A DNA stretch of 64,000 nucleotides, taken from positions 62,001 through 126,000 of the forward strand of contig NZ_VRZA01000007.1 of NCBI RefSeq assembly GCF_008064665.1. The letters run 5' to 3'. The position numbers were made by a program, and so were the translations under genes. A model generated the notes under the pieces. It made no database searches. It was not told the DNA's origin and saw only the letters and a list, made by a program, of their open reading frames with translations. Shown here one piece after another: positions 33,601-42,194 of the stretch. Each line of letters opens with the position of its first letter. Position 1 is the stretch's first letter. Source of the stretch: Parahaliea maris (lineage in GTDB: Bacteria; Pseudomonadota; Gammaproteobacteria; Pseudomonadales; Halieaceae).

Positions 33601-34179
33601 ATGAGACAACTATCTGGCCTGATGGTCATTATGGCTGCGCTGTTGATTTCCGCCTGCGACAGCGAACGGGCTGCGGCCCCCGCTGCGCCCCCTAATGCGC
33701 CAAAGCCTGCGCCAGCCGCCACTGAGCCCGCTCCGCCGCCCGAGCCGGCGCCTCCCGCACCCTCCGCAACCCCCGCGGAAACCGAAACGCCCGCTGCGGA
33801 AACCGTTGCCGATCTCAGCGGCACCGTATGGCAACTGGTCAGGATCCAATCCATGGATGACACCGTGACCGAGCCGGCCCCCGACGCGGTATTCAGCATC
33901 AGCTTCCAGGCCGATGGTCGGGCGGCCCTGCAGGTGCACTGTAACCGGGGGATGGGCAAGTGGCTGTCGGCGTCACAGGGGCAGTTGCGCTTTGGCCCGC
34001 TGGCGGTCACCCGCAAGATGTGCGCGGCGGAGTCGATCGATGGACGCTTTCTCAAGGAACTGGATTTTGTTCGATCCTACGTCCTGCGAGACGGTCAGCT
34101 TTACCTGGCGACCATGGCCGATGGTTCGATTATCGAGTTTGCCCCGTCTGCAGACCAGGGCCAGCAGCGCGAGGATTAA
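33601..34179 (+). CDS. META-domain lipoprotein
   Basis: This 192-aa lipoprotein has a signal peptide ending in the lipobox LISAC (Cys19), a long Pro/Ala/Glu-rich tether (about 22-68) and a C-terminal META/HslJ-like domain (GTVWQLVRIQSMDD, FQADGRAALQVHCNRGMGKW, LAVTRKMCA). META domains are common in envelope-stress and surface proteins of unclear chemistry. The start at 33601 places the signal sequence properly; a weaker in-frame start exists at 33562. Its stop overlaps the convergent BatD-like gene's stop. Confidence 0.82.
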   Translation: MRQLSGLMVIMAALLISACDSERAAAPAAPPNAPKPAPAATEPAPPPEPAPPAPSATPAETETPAAETVADLSGTVWQLVRIQSMDDTVTEPAPDAVFSISFQADGRAALQVHCNRGMGKWLSASQGQLRFGPLAVTRKMCAAESIDGRFLKELDFVRSYVLRDGQLYLATMADGSIIEFAPSADQGQQRED

Positions 34180-35303
34180 TTGCCAGCTGCGTCGCGTCTG
34201 TTCCGGTTCCATGCCCGTTCGGTGGGGTTCAGGGGCTGGAGATGGACGGGCCTGAAGGGGGCGATAAGTTGTTCCCGGCGGCGGTACAGCTGCCATCCCG
34301 CCAGCGCCGACAACAGGGCGAACCCCAGCGCCATGGCCACACTACCGCGGTCAGCGCGGGAGCTGGAATGGCTACTCCCGGCGGCAGCGGCCTGTTCGGG
34401 GTTGGCGATGACGTCCAGGGTCCGGGCCGGGAATTCCACCGATTTCAGTTGCTGCGCATCCAGGTCGTACCACTGCAGGCGTGCCGCAGCGATGGTGTAC
34501 TGCCCGGGGCGCTTGGCGAGGTAGGTGATGTTGTCGGTGCGCATGCCGGTCAGGGTACCGCGGTTGATCCGGTCCTGTACCTGCTGCTTGCTGTAGACGC
34601 CAAGGCCATCGATTTCGGTGGCGGGAAAGGTCGGAAATACCATGCCGGGCAGGTCCGCAGCACTCAACCGGATACTGCGTTTGAACGCCGTGCCCGCCAA
34701 CACCGCCTCGGTACCCGGTTCTGGCTGCCAGGTTTCCTCCACCCTGAGATTGCGCGCGCTGATGACAATTCCCATGCCCTCGGTGCCGGGAGGTCGCTCG
34801 ATCTGCAGCGTCACCGGGTCGGTGGTCACCGCCGCCGACATTTCCTCCTTGTCCAGCGGGTTGGCCTTGTAGCTGAAGCGCACGTGAACAGGCGGGATTC
34901 GCAGTTCGCCGTCGCGCATGGCCCAGGCGTTGAGTTCGTGGCGCTGGACCGAGTAGCGGGTTCCGTCGATGGTCACGCTGTCGACGATGGGGTGATCCGC
35001 CGGGGGCATCAGTAGCAGCCCCTGTGGGTCGGGCAGGTCGAAGTTGGCGGCACTGGCAAAATAGCCTGGCGCCAACAGTTCTACGAACAGGGCGATGCGC
35101 TGGCCGGCCCAGATCGGGTCGCTGGCCTGGAGGTGGGTGCGTACCTGTGCGCCCTCCCCGGCGGCGGCAAACGGCTGCAGGCAAATCAGCCCGAGCCAGG
35201 TTCCCAGCCAGCGTGCGGGGTGGGTTTTCCAGGAGCTCATGGCTGTTTTCGCGGCGCTCATGGCTGTTTCCAGGAGGCTCATGGCTGTTTCCGAGGGGCT
35301 CAT
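34176..35303 (-). CDS. batD: BatD-like protein of the aerotolerance/MoxR operon
   Basis: This 375-aa BatD-type protein (oxygen tolerance) has a secretion signal, an extracytoplasmic beta-rich region with RISVELLAPGYFASAANFDLP-like spacing (in parts: IALFVELLAPGYF, LRIPPVHVRFSYK), FPARTLDVIANPEQ and a C-terminal TM helix (about 330-346) with a short basic tail. BatD assists the BatA/BatB-MoxR system in oxidative-stress or envelope processes. The N-terminus contains a threefold 21-bp repeat that supplies four in-frame ATGs; I annotate the outermost because it gives the usual ATGA overlap, but the true signal peptide begins at the innermost (35240). Confidence 0.8.
   Translation of the reverse strand: MSPSETAMSLLETAMSAAKTAMSSWKTHPARWLGTWLGLICLQPFAAAGEGAQVRTHLQASDPIWAGQRIALFVELLAPGYFASAANFDLPDPQGLLLMPPADHPIVDSVTIDGTRYSVQRHELNAWAMRDGELRIPPVHVRFSYKANPLDKEEMSAAVTTDPVTLQIERPPGTEGMGIVISARNLRVEETWQPEPGTEAVLAGTAFKRSIRLSAADLPGMVFPTFPATEIDGLGVYSKQQVQDRINRGTLTGMRTDNITYLAKRPGQYTIAAARLQWYDLDAQQLKSVEFPARTLDVIANPEQAAAAGSSHSSSRADRGSVAMALGFALLSALAGWQLYRRREQLIAPFRPVHLQPLNPTERAWNRNRRDAAGN
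35241..35303. repeat. three tandem 21-bp repeats containing the batD start
   Basis: Three 21-bp units, each reading GGCTGTTT-...-GCTCAT on the plus strand (units at 35241-35261, 35262-35282 and 35283-35303), encode repeated M-S-x-x-x-T-A heptapeptides and place ATG codons at 35303, 35282, 35261 and, just beyond the tract, 35240. Confidence 0.9.
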
Positions 35304-35962
35304 GGCTGCGTGCCCTCCTCCGTGTCGGAGTCCTGCCCGCGGTGCGCCGCCTGGTAGGCGAACTTGGCCCGCAGGAAATCGCCCGGTGAGGTCTGCACCC
35401 GGCGCAGCCAGGTGGCGCGCAGTTCCGCGTCGGAGAGTTCCTCGCTGTTCAGGAGTTCCGGTTCGCCCTGCTGGTTGTCGCCCTTCTGGTCGAACACCAC
35501 ATCATCGGGGGTGAAGGCGCCCGTCTGCTCCTTGTCGCGATTCTTGCCCGCGTTCTCGATCTTTTGTTTGCGCGCCAGCGCCAGCGCCTTGTTAGCCTCG
35601 GCCTCTTCCCAGCCGGGGCGGAAACCCAGGGCGCGGTCGTAGCTTTTGATGGCGTCGTCGTAGGCCCCGTGCATCAGCAGGGCGTTGCCCTGGTCGAAGG
35701 CGCCCGTGGCCCCGGGAACCCGCGCGAAGGTACGGGCGGCTTCCTCGAAATCACCGTTGCGGTACTGGGCGACTCCAATCCGCCAGGGGTCGGTGTAGAC
35801 CCGCGCCGCCTCCCGGTAGGCCTTGTCGCGCATAAGTGCATCGCCGCGCTGGTCGTTGCTGCGCCAGAACTCGGGGTCGCGCCAACTGCCCACGGCGAGA
35901 ATCAACACCGCCACCGTACTCGCAACCAGGACGGCGCGCTGTTTGCGGGAAATTGCGTTCAT
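35300..35962 (-). CDS. batC: BatC-like TPR protein
   Basis: This 220-aa protein has an N-terminal TM segment (about 10-24) followed by TPR units (about 49-140: YREAARVYTDPWRIGVAQYRNGDFEEAARTF, read in parts, FDQGNALLMHGAYDDAIKSYDRAL, RPGWEEAEANKALAL) and a charged C-terminus. BatC proteins scaffold the Bat complex. ATGA overlaps with both neighbours (start at 35962 with the fused BatA/B gene, stop with batD) indicate translational coupling. Confidence 0.8.
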   Translation of the reverse strand: MNAISRKQRAVLVASTVAVLILAVGSWRDPEFWRSNDQRGDALMRDKAYREAARVYTDPWRIGVAQYRNGDFEEAARTFARVPGATGAFDQGNALLMHGAYDDAIKSYDRALGFRPGWEEAEANKALALARKQKIENAGKNRDKEQTGAFTPDDVVFDQKGDNQQGEPELLNSEELSDAELRATWLRRVQTSPGDFLRAKFAYQAAHRGQDSDTEEGTQP

Positions 35963-37920
35963 GTCCCGATCCCCCGGGGAATCATCCACCCCCGACGGAA
36001 GAACAGCAGCATCATGGCGGCAATGAGAGGCGTCAGCCAGTAACCGCTCTCGGCCCACCGTGTGTCCTCGTCAGTGGCGATGGCCGGGGCAAAACGGGCG
36101 GCATTGGCCAGTGACTGCACGTCGCTATCGTCTGCTGTCAGGTACTGGACACTGGCGCGCACCGCCCGGGCAGCCGCTTCAAGGTCATCCCGCTCCCCGC
36201 CGGGGAGCAGGGGGGGCCACAGACGTACCGGGGTGGCAGAGTTCTTCCGCCACTGTGCAATTGCCGTGGTCTGTTCCGGGGAGATGCTGTCGGTCAGCCA
36301 GACAATCGAGCCACCACCGGCGGCCGCCAGGGTCTGGTCGGCGAGTGCCAGGGCCTCGGCGGCAGCGTCACCGCTCTCGGGCATCACTTCCGGCGTCAGC
36401 GCCCGGGCAAAGTTGTCGACAATGCCGGCGTCACCCGTGGCGGGCATGACCACGTGGGCGGTGCCGTCGTAGGCGATCAGTGAGGCCCTGGCATTGCCAC
36501 GGGCTTTCAGCAACTCGTGAACTTTGAGTGCAGCCCGCACCTGGCGGCTGGGTTGCACATCCTCGGTCTCCATCGACGGCGCTACCCTGAGCACGATGGC
36601 CAGCGCCGCCGTGTCATCGGCAAAGGGGGAGGGTTCGTGGTGCCAGCTGGGCCCCGCAATGGCCACGACCAGCACCAGCCAGCTGAGGCCAATCCACGCC
36701 AGTGGCCCGAAGCGACGCTGCCGTCGCTCACCGCCCCAGAGGAATTCCAGCAGGTGGGGGTCTATGATGCCCCGCCAGGCGCGGCCCGCGTCGGTCTGGC
36801 GCTGCAGTGCCCACCACAACAGCAGCGCCGGCAGCAGCGCCAGCAGCCACAGGGGGCGGATAAAGTGGAACTGGGCCAGCGCTGTCACCAGGCCCATCGG
36901 GGCCGCCGCGGCCAGAGTCGCGGCCCCGCTGCGGCGGGCCTCAAGGCGGCGTCGCAGCGCCAGCCCGGTCCCGAGATAGGCCATGGAAACCAGCAGCGAA
37001 AGTGTCAGTGGCCACCAGTACACGTCCCGGCGGGGGCGGTGGGACAGGGTTTCGACCTTGCGGGTCTCCAGGGCGTCGAGCTGTTCGTAGATGGCCTCGA
37101 GTTGCTGGCGATCAGTGGCGTGGGAGTACAGCCCGTCAGTGGCGGCGGAGACTTTTTTCAGGGCGACTTCATCCAGGGCATCCTCCCCCGCAGCATGGGG
37201 ATCACCCACCGCCACGGTGTGGATCACGATACCCTTGTCAGCGGCAATCTGGGCGGCCTTCTCCGGCGGCACCTGGCTGGCGGTGTCGTTACCGTCGGTC
37301 AGCGCAATCAGCACGCGCTCTTGCACCGTGCTGCGCTCGAACACGTTGATGGCCAGGCCCAGGGCGTCGCCGAACGCGGTTTGCGGCCCGGCCATGCGTA
37401 CCTGCGCCTCGCCCAGCAGCTCGCGACACACCTGCAGGTCCTCGGTGAAGGGCGCCTGTACGAAGGCGGCGCTGCCAAAAAAGATCAGTCCGACCCGGTC
37501 GCCCTGGCGGCGTGCCAGGAAGTCGTCCAGCACCGCTTTGACGGCGCTGAGCCGGTCCACCGTTTCCCCGGAGGTATCCTGGAAGTCGCGGGTAGCCATT
37601 GAGCCCGAAAGATCCACTGCCAGCAGCAGGTCACGCACCGGCAGTTCGCGGGTGACGGGCGGCTCGATGACCTGGGGGCGGGCGACGGCCAGGACACAGC
37701 ACAGCCAGCACAGCGACACCACCAGAGAGCGCCACACACTGCCGCGCGCGACGGCGGCGCCATTTCCCGGTTGCTGGCCTGCCACCCTGGCAAGCCGAGT
37801 CAGAAAGGGCACCACCAGGCCGCGGCGCGGTTCGCTGTGCGGCGGCAGCAACCACCAGGCCAGGAGCGGCAGGGGCAGCAACAGCAGCAGCCAGGGATAG
37901 GCCAGGGTCAGGTTACTCAC
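35959..37920 (-). CDS. batA: fused BatA-BatB VWA-domain membrane protein
   Basis: The 653-aa product (GTG start in a GTGA overlap) joins two usually separate proteins. The first half (1-330) is BatA-like: two TM segments, a VWA domain with MIDAS motif DLSGS at 103-107, and a TM at about 293-310. After an Ala-rich linker, residues 342 onward (LAQFHFIRPLWLLALLPALLLWW) begin like BatB, with TM segments and a second VWA domain (about 430-600) whose MIDAS position reads RVAPS, lacking the metal-binding Asp and first Ser. It ends with a TM (WLTPLIAAMMLLFFRRGW). VWA proteins bind partners through a metal ion in concert with MoxR ATPases; here only the first domain could do so. An internal ATG at 36897 lacks a ribosome site. 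Confidence 0.85.
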   Translation of the reverse strand: MSNLTLAYPWLLLLLPLPLLAWWLLPPHSEPRRGLVVPFLTRLARVAGQQPGNGAAVARGSVWRSLVVSLCWLCCVLAVARPQVIEPPVTRELPVRDLLLAVDLSGSMATRDFQDTSGETVDRLSAVKAVLDDFLARRQGDRVGLIFFGSAAFVQAPFTEDLQVCRELLGEAQVRMAGPQTAFGDALGLAINVFERSTVQERVLIALTDGNDTASQVPPEKAAQIAADKGIVIHTVAVGDPHAAGEDALDEVALKKVSAATDGLYSHATDRQQLEAIYEQLDALETRKVETLSHRPRRDVYWWPLTLSLLVSMAYLGTGLALRRRLEARRSGAATLAAAAPMGLVTALAQFHFIRPLWLLALLPALLLWWALQRQTDAGRAWRGIIDPHLLEFLWGGERRQRRFGPLAWIGLSWLVLVVAIAGPSWHHEPSPFADDTAALAIVLRVAPSMETEDVQPSRQVRAALKVHELLKARGNARASLIAYDGTAHVVMPATGDAGIVDNFARALTPEVMPESGDAAAEALALADQTLAAAGGGSIVWLTDSISPEQTTAIAQWRKNSATPVRLWPPLLPGGERDDLEAAARAVRASVQYLTADDSDVQSLANAARFAPAIATDEDTRWAESGYWLTPLIAAMMLLFFRRGWMIPRGIGT

Positions 37921-38453
37921 TGTGCCGGTGTCTCCCCGGCCACGTGTTCGGGGGCGGGAGCGTGGTGCTTTATCCACCGGCGTGCCTGGTCGAACAGGTT
38001 GCTGAGCTGTTCCGCATCCAGGGGTGAGCCTGAGGAGCAATACGTGGCGTTCTCCAGGGCTTGCCCCAGGCTGCCCGAGAAGCGGGTGTTGCCACGTTGG
38101 TCGAGAAAGGCGAACCACTCGCGCCCGGTGAGCTCGGCCACCTCGGCCCGCGGGTAGGCGGTGAGCGCAGTGCGTTTCAGCAGCACGCTCAGCTGCGCCA
38201 GCCCCTGTTGTTGTTCACGCTCGGTCGCCTGCGCCCCGGTCACCGTAGTGCTCAGCTGCTTCAGCTGCGCCAGCGCTTCGCGGCGATAGTGATTGCGCTG
38301 CCAGTGCACCAGCGCGCGCAACAGGACGGCGACCAGCGCCAGTGCCAGTATGCCGAGCAACCACAGCCACCCTGGAGGCGGTGGCCATAAGGGCACAGGC
38401 CCGGGCACGATGATGTCGTGCAGATTGGCGAGACTGGCGGGGTCGTCCTTCAT
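37917..38453 (-). CDS. DUF4381-domain protein of the MoxR/Bat operon
   Basis: This 178-aa protein begins with a short soluble start (LANLHDIIVPGPVPLWPPPPGW), has one TM helix (about 29-45) and a cytoplasmic helical domain (WQRNHYRREALAQLKQL, AYPRAEVAELTGREWFAFLDQ). This is the DUF4381 architecture found between DUF58 and BatA in MoxR operons of gammaproteobacteria. Both ends overlap neighbours by 4 nt. The function is unknown beyond membership in the complex. Confidence 0.85.
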   Translation of the reverse strand: MKDDPASLANLHDIIVPGPVPLWPPPPGWLWLLGILALALVAVLLRALVHWQRNHYRREALAQLKQLSTTVTGAQATEREQQQGLAQLSVLLKRTALTAYPRAEVAELTGREWFAFLDQRGNTRFSGSLGQALENATYCSSGSPLDAEQLSNLFDQARRWIKHHAPAPEHVAGETPAQ

Positions 38454-39412
38454 CGCCGGCGCACTCCGCCCAGCCGCCGCCGCACCTGATCGGCAACATC
38501 CTCATCAGTGCTGAGGGGGATGACAGGGGTTTCCCGTTGCAGCAGGAAGTGGCGACCACTGGCGCGGCTGGCCTCGAAGTCCTCGCGGTAACGGTCGCGC
38601 AACGGCTGGTGGTGGGTGTCCACCTCCAGTTGATTGCCGGCGGCTTCGAATACCAGCGGACCGGCGGCCGGCAGCTCCGCTTCCAGCGGGTCGTGGACAA
38701 AACCGAACAGCACGTCGTTGCGGTGGGAGATGCGGGTGAGCAGGTGGCGGCTTTCCTCGTCCTGGCCGGCGCCGTCACTGATGATGCACACCAGGTTATC
38801 GTGCTTGGCCAGCCGGTCGCAGTGGCGCAGGGCTTCGTTGAGCATGCCCGGATTGCCGCGAATGCCGGCCTGCAGGGAGAGGGCGTGATTTTGCTTCAGG
38901 ATGTGCTGCAGGATGCGCATGACGGTGGCGGCACTGCGCTGGGGGCGCACTTCAACCAGCTCATGGTCGTTGAATACCAGGGCACCAACGCGGTCCTGCT
39001 GGGCCAGTACTCGCCAGGCGGCCAGCGCTGCAGCCTCGGCGGCGGTGACCGATTTCATGCGCTTGCGGCTGCCGAAAAACATGCTCATGCGCTGGTCCAC
39101 CAGCAGCAGGGTACTGCGTTCCCGTTCCTCGGTGAACACGCGGCTGTGGGTGCGGCGGGTACGCGCCGTGACCTTCCAGTCGATTTGGCGGATATCGTCG
39201 CCGGGCTGGTAGCGGCGGATTTCCTCGAAATTGAGGCCGCGACCGCGCAGCCGCGAATTGTGGCGTCCGGCCAGCAGGGAGTGCACTGGCTGGCGGGGCA
39301 GGAAGCTGAAGCCGCGGGCGCGGTGGCGCATGGCCAGCAGGTCCTCCATGCGGGCGTAGGCGCCAGCGGGCGCGGCGGGCTCGGCTTGCTTGTTGCGGGG
39401 TTGTCCAGGCAT
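38450..39412 (-). CDS. DUF58-domain protein of the MoxR/Bat operon
   Basis: This 320-aa DUF58 protein contains SLLAGRHNSRLRGRGLNFEEIRRYQPGDDIRQIDWKVTAR (in parts: GRGLNFEEIRRYQPGDD, IRQIDWKVTAR), the family signature, and a VWA-like fold with a degenerate metal site (LLLVDQRMSM). DUF58 proteins are membrane- or complex-associated partners of MoxR ATPases. No TM segment is apparent. The gene starts 13 nt after the end of moxR and overlaps the DUF4381 gene by 4 nt. Confidence 0.88.
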   Translation of the reverse strand: MPGQPRNKQAEPAAPAGAYARMEDLLAMRHRARGFSFLPRQPVHSLLAGRHNSRLRGRGLNFEEIRRYQPGDDIRQIDWKVTARTRRTHSRVFTEERERSTLLLVDQRMSMFFGSRKRMKSVTAAEAAALAAWRVLAQQDRVGALVFNDHELVEVRPQRSAATVMRILQHILKQNHALSLQAGIRGNPGMLNEALRHCDRLAKHDNLVCIISDGAGQDEESRHLLTRISHRNDVLFGFVHDPLEAELPAAGPLVFEAAGNQLEVDTHHQPLRDRYREDFEASRASGRHFLLQRETPVIPLSTDEDVADQVRRRLGGVRRR

Positions 39413-39425
39413 CGGCCGTCCGCGC

Positions 39426-40394
39426 TCAGGCCACCGCGACGTGCTGCAGGATGCTGCTCAGTACCTGCATTGGGGTTATTCCCTCGGCTTCGGCCTCATA
39501 GGTCAGTATCAGGCGATGGCTCAGGCAGCAGGGCACGATGGCTTTCACGTCGTCAGGCGTCACGGCGTTGCGGCCATCCAGCCAGGCATGGGCGCGGGCA
39601 GCGCGGTCGAGGGCCAGGGTGCCCCGGGGGCTGGCGCCCACCTGGATCCAGTCGGCGAAGGGTGCGTCGTTGTACTCGGCCGGTCGCCGGGTCGCGGCGA
39701 TCAGGGCAACCATGTAGCGTTCCACCGCATCGGACACCTCCACCGCCAGCACTTCGCGGCGGGCATCGAGTACCGCCTGGGCGGGAATTTGCGCCGGGCG
39801 GCTGTCCGCGCTTCCGGCCTCTTCACCGCGTACCAGGCGCAGGATTCTGTGTTCGTCTTCGTCGCTGGCATAGTCAACCGTCACATGCAGCAGGAAGCGG
39901 TCCATCTGGGCTTCCGGCAGGGGATAGGTGCCCTCCTGCTCGATGGGGTTCTGGGTGGCCAGCACCAGGAACAACTCGGGCAGGACATGGGAGTGCCCGG
40001 CCACTGTCACCTGGCGCTCCTCCATGGCCTCCAGCAGGGCTGCCTGGGCTTTCGCCGGGGCGCGGTTGATTTCATCCGCCAGCACCAGGTTGCCGAAGAT
40101 GGGCCCGGGTTGGAACTGGAACTTGTTCTCTACGGCCTCGGCAATGTAGATCTCGGTGCCGGTGATATCGCTCGGGAGCAGGTCCGGGGTGAACTGAATG
40201 CGACTGAACTCGCTTTCCAGGTTGGCCGCCAGCATCTTGATGGTACGGGTCTTGGCGAGGCCAGGGAGGCCTTCCAGCAGCACGTGGCCGTTGGCCAGCA
40301 GCGCGATCAGCAGATTATTGATGACTTCTTCCTGGCCGATAATGCCGGCGGCCAGTCGCTCGCGAAGTTCCAGAATAGTTGCGTGTGCGCTCAT
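39426..40394 (-). CDS. moxR: MoxR-family AAA+ ATPase
   Basis: This 322-aa ATPase has Walker A EGLPGLAKT, Walker B LADEINRAP, sensor 1 ATQNP and the C-terminal lid. MoxR proteins act as chaperones that remodel VWA-domain partners; here the partner set (DUF58, DUF4381, BatA/B, BatC, BatD) follows directly, giving a six-gene operon. Start is the ATG at 40394 (MSAHATILELRERL); an earlier in-frame start at 40514 is not conserved. The promoter must lie in 40395-40577, shared with no other same-strand gene. Confidence 0.92.
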   Translation of the reverse strand: MSAHATILELRERLAAGIIGQEEVINNLLIALLANGHVLLEGLPGLAKTRTIKMLAANLESEFSRIQFTPDLLPSDITGTEIYIAEAVENKFQFQPGPIFGNLVLADEINRAPAKAQAALLEAMEERQVTVAGHSHVLPELFLVLATQNPIEQEGTYPLPEAQMDRFLLHVTVDYASDEDEHRILRLVRGEEAGSADSRPAQIPAQAVLDARREVLAVEVSDAVERYMVALIAATRRPAEYNDAPFADWIQVGASPRGTLALDRAARAHAWLDGRNAVTPDDVKAIVPCCLSHRLILTYEAEAEGITPMQVLSSILQHVAVA

Positions 40395-40577
40395 GGTGGT
40401 TCCGTTGTTGCTGGCTGGGAGGGCGGGGGTGCCGCTGCGATGCGCCCCAAGGATAGATGAAAACCCTTCGTCGAGTGAATGGCCCAACACAATATGGGAC
40501 GGACTTTGGGTCAAGACACTAGCGGTAGTGCAAGCACATGATATTCATGACAACAGGAATGAAAACGCTGCGGCAGG

Positions 40578-42119
40578 TTATTGTTCCAACTGACTGACCG
40601 GTGTGCCCTGTGGTGGCCGGAAGTACAGGGTGTACAGCACCCGGTCCAGCACGGCCCTGCCGTTCCAGGCGGGCTTGTTGTTGACAATGGCCAGTACGGC
40701 CCAGGTGGTACCGTGTTCGTCCCGGGTAAAACCGGCGATAGAGCGGACGTTGTCGAGGGAGCCGGTCTTGATCCTGCCCTCGCCTACCAGGCCGGTATTG
40801 CGCAGCCGCCGCGCCATGGTGCCGTCCAGGGCGATGATGGGCATGGAGGCCATCAGGTCGGCGGCGTAGGGGCTTTGCCAGGCCTCCTGCAGCAATTGCA
40901 CGCCCTGGCGCGCTGTCATGCGCCCGTCCCGGCTCAGCCCGGCGCCGTTCTCGATGACCAGCCCGGTAGTGTCGATGCCTTTCTTCGTCAGCCAGTTGCG
41001 CACCCCGCGCACGCCGGACGCCCTGTCATCGCTGTCACTCCTGAATTCTGCGCCGATGGACAACAGCATCTGCCGCGCCATCACGTTACTGCTCCACTTG
41101 TTGATATCGCGGACCATGGTGGCGAGGTCGGGCGAGGTTGTGCGAACCAGGCGCCGTGAATCCTCAGGCGTCGCCGCCAGCTGATTGCTCCCCTTCACAG
41201 TAATACCCCGTTCTGCCAGCAGGCCGCGTACCAGTTCGAAGGCGTACTGTTGCGGCGGTAGCAGAGAGAGATAGTTACTGGTGCGGCAATCTTTTGGCAG
41301 CTTGCCGGAAATGCGCAACACCACCTGGCCGTTGTCCTGGAAAATGGGCTCCCACTCCAGCGCATCCCGCCCGGGACAGCGCCCCGGCGCCGTCATGATG
41401 ACCCGGTTGTCGATACGCACGCTGTCCAGGTGCGGTGTCGCCCAGCTGCGCAGGCCGCGCTCGTCGGCGAGCAGGTGAAACTGTTGCAGGTTCAGGTTGG
41501 TGAGAAAGGGTGACGGCTGCACCAGGAAGGGCGCGTAGGGGTTGCCGCCCTTGTCATCGAACACTGGCTGTTCGGGTGTCAGTTGGAAATAACTGCCATC
41601 CAGCACCAGGTTGCCTTCGATGGTATCGATGCCCATGCCGTGGAGTTCACCAAGGCTGGTCCACAGGCGTTCGATGGTCAGTTTCGGGTCGCCGCCAAAC
41701 CGCAGGTAGAGGTTGCCCTTGAGGGTGCTGCCCTCCAGTTGCCCGTCGGTCAGGACGTCGGTATCCCAGGTGTAGTTCGGGCCGAGTAGCTCCAGGGCGG
41801 CGAAGGTGGTCACCACCTTCATGATGGAGCCGGGCACCATCAGAGTATCGGCGTTGACGAACTGGGGCTCGCCCGGGCCGTTGAGCGGCACCGCGGCCAC
41901 GCTCAGGGCATCGGCGTTGTCCAGGGAGTTGGCGGCGTAGTCACGGATCTCCCTGGCCCAGGGGCTGGGGTCGGCTGGAGCGGCGCTGGCAGTAGCAGTT
42001 ATCCATAAGAGGCTTGCCACTACACAGCCCAGCCGGTTGTGCAGGCGTCGAGGATCGCGCTTTGCTGCCGCCGGAGCGGGTGCGTATTGGCCGCTTGCTG
42101 CCATCACCTGAGGAGCCAC
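40578..42119 (-). CDS. dacB: D-alanyl-D-alanine carboxypeptidase/endopeptidase, PBP4 type
   Basis: This protein of about 500 aa has a signal sequence (LGCVVASLLWITATASA), the three penicillin-binding motifs SIMK (S-x-x-K), SSN and KTGS, and the PBP4-type insertion between the first two motifs. PBP4 enzymes trim peptidoglycan stem peptides and cleave cross-links in the periplasm. The exact start is uncertain: a GTG at 42119 and an ATG at 42104 lie before the signal sequence, neither with an ideal ribosome site. Bracketed by the Bat operon and a surface protein, all on the minus strand. Confidence 0.9.
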   Translation of the reverse strand: MAPQVMAASGQYAPAPAAAKRDPRRLHNRLGCVVASLLWITATASAAPADPSPWAREIRDYAANSLDNADALSVAAVPLNGPGEPQFVNADTLMVPGSIMKVVTTFAALELLGPNYTWDTDVLTDGQLEGSTLKGNLYLRFGGDPKLTIERLWTSLGELHGMGIDTIEGNLVLDGSYFQLTPEQPVFDDKGGNPYAPFLVQPSPFLTNLNLQQFHLLADERGLRSWATPHLDSVRIDNRVIMTAPGRCPGRDALEWEPIFQDNGQVVLRISGKLPKDCRTSNYLSLLPPQQYAFELVRGLLAERGITVKGSNQLAATPEDSRRLVRTTSPDLATMVRDINKWSSNVMARQMLLSIGAEFRSDSDDRASGVRGVRNWLTKKGIDTTGLVIENGAGLSRDGRMTARQGVQLLQEAWQSPYAADLMASMPIIALDGTMARRLRNTGLVGEGRIKTGSLDNVRSIAGFTRDEHGTTWAVLAIVNNKPAWNGRAVLDRVLYTLYFRPPQGTPVSQLEQ

Positions 42120-42194
42120 TTCTCAACTTGTATCGGGAATTACATTAGCAAGCGGGAAGTGGCTCTACCAGCATTATCCGGGTGGTGGCCCGTG

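Noticed and set aside
36897-36899. Internal ATG as the start of a separate BatB gene
   Set aside because: There is no ribosome site before it and no stop codon between the two halves, so a single fused product is the simplest reading.
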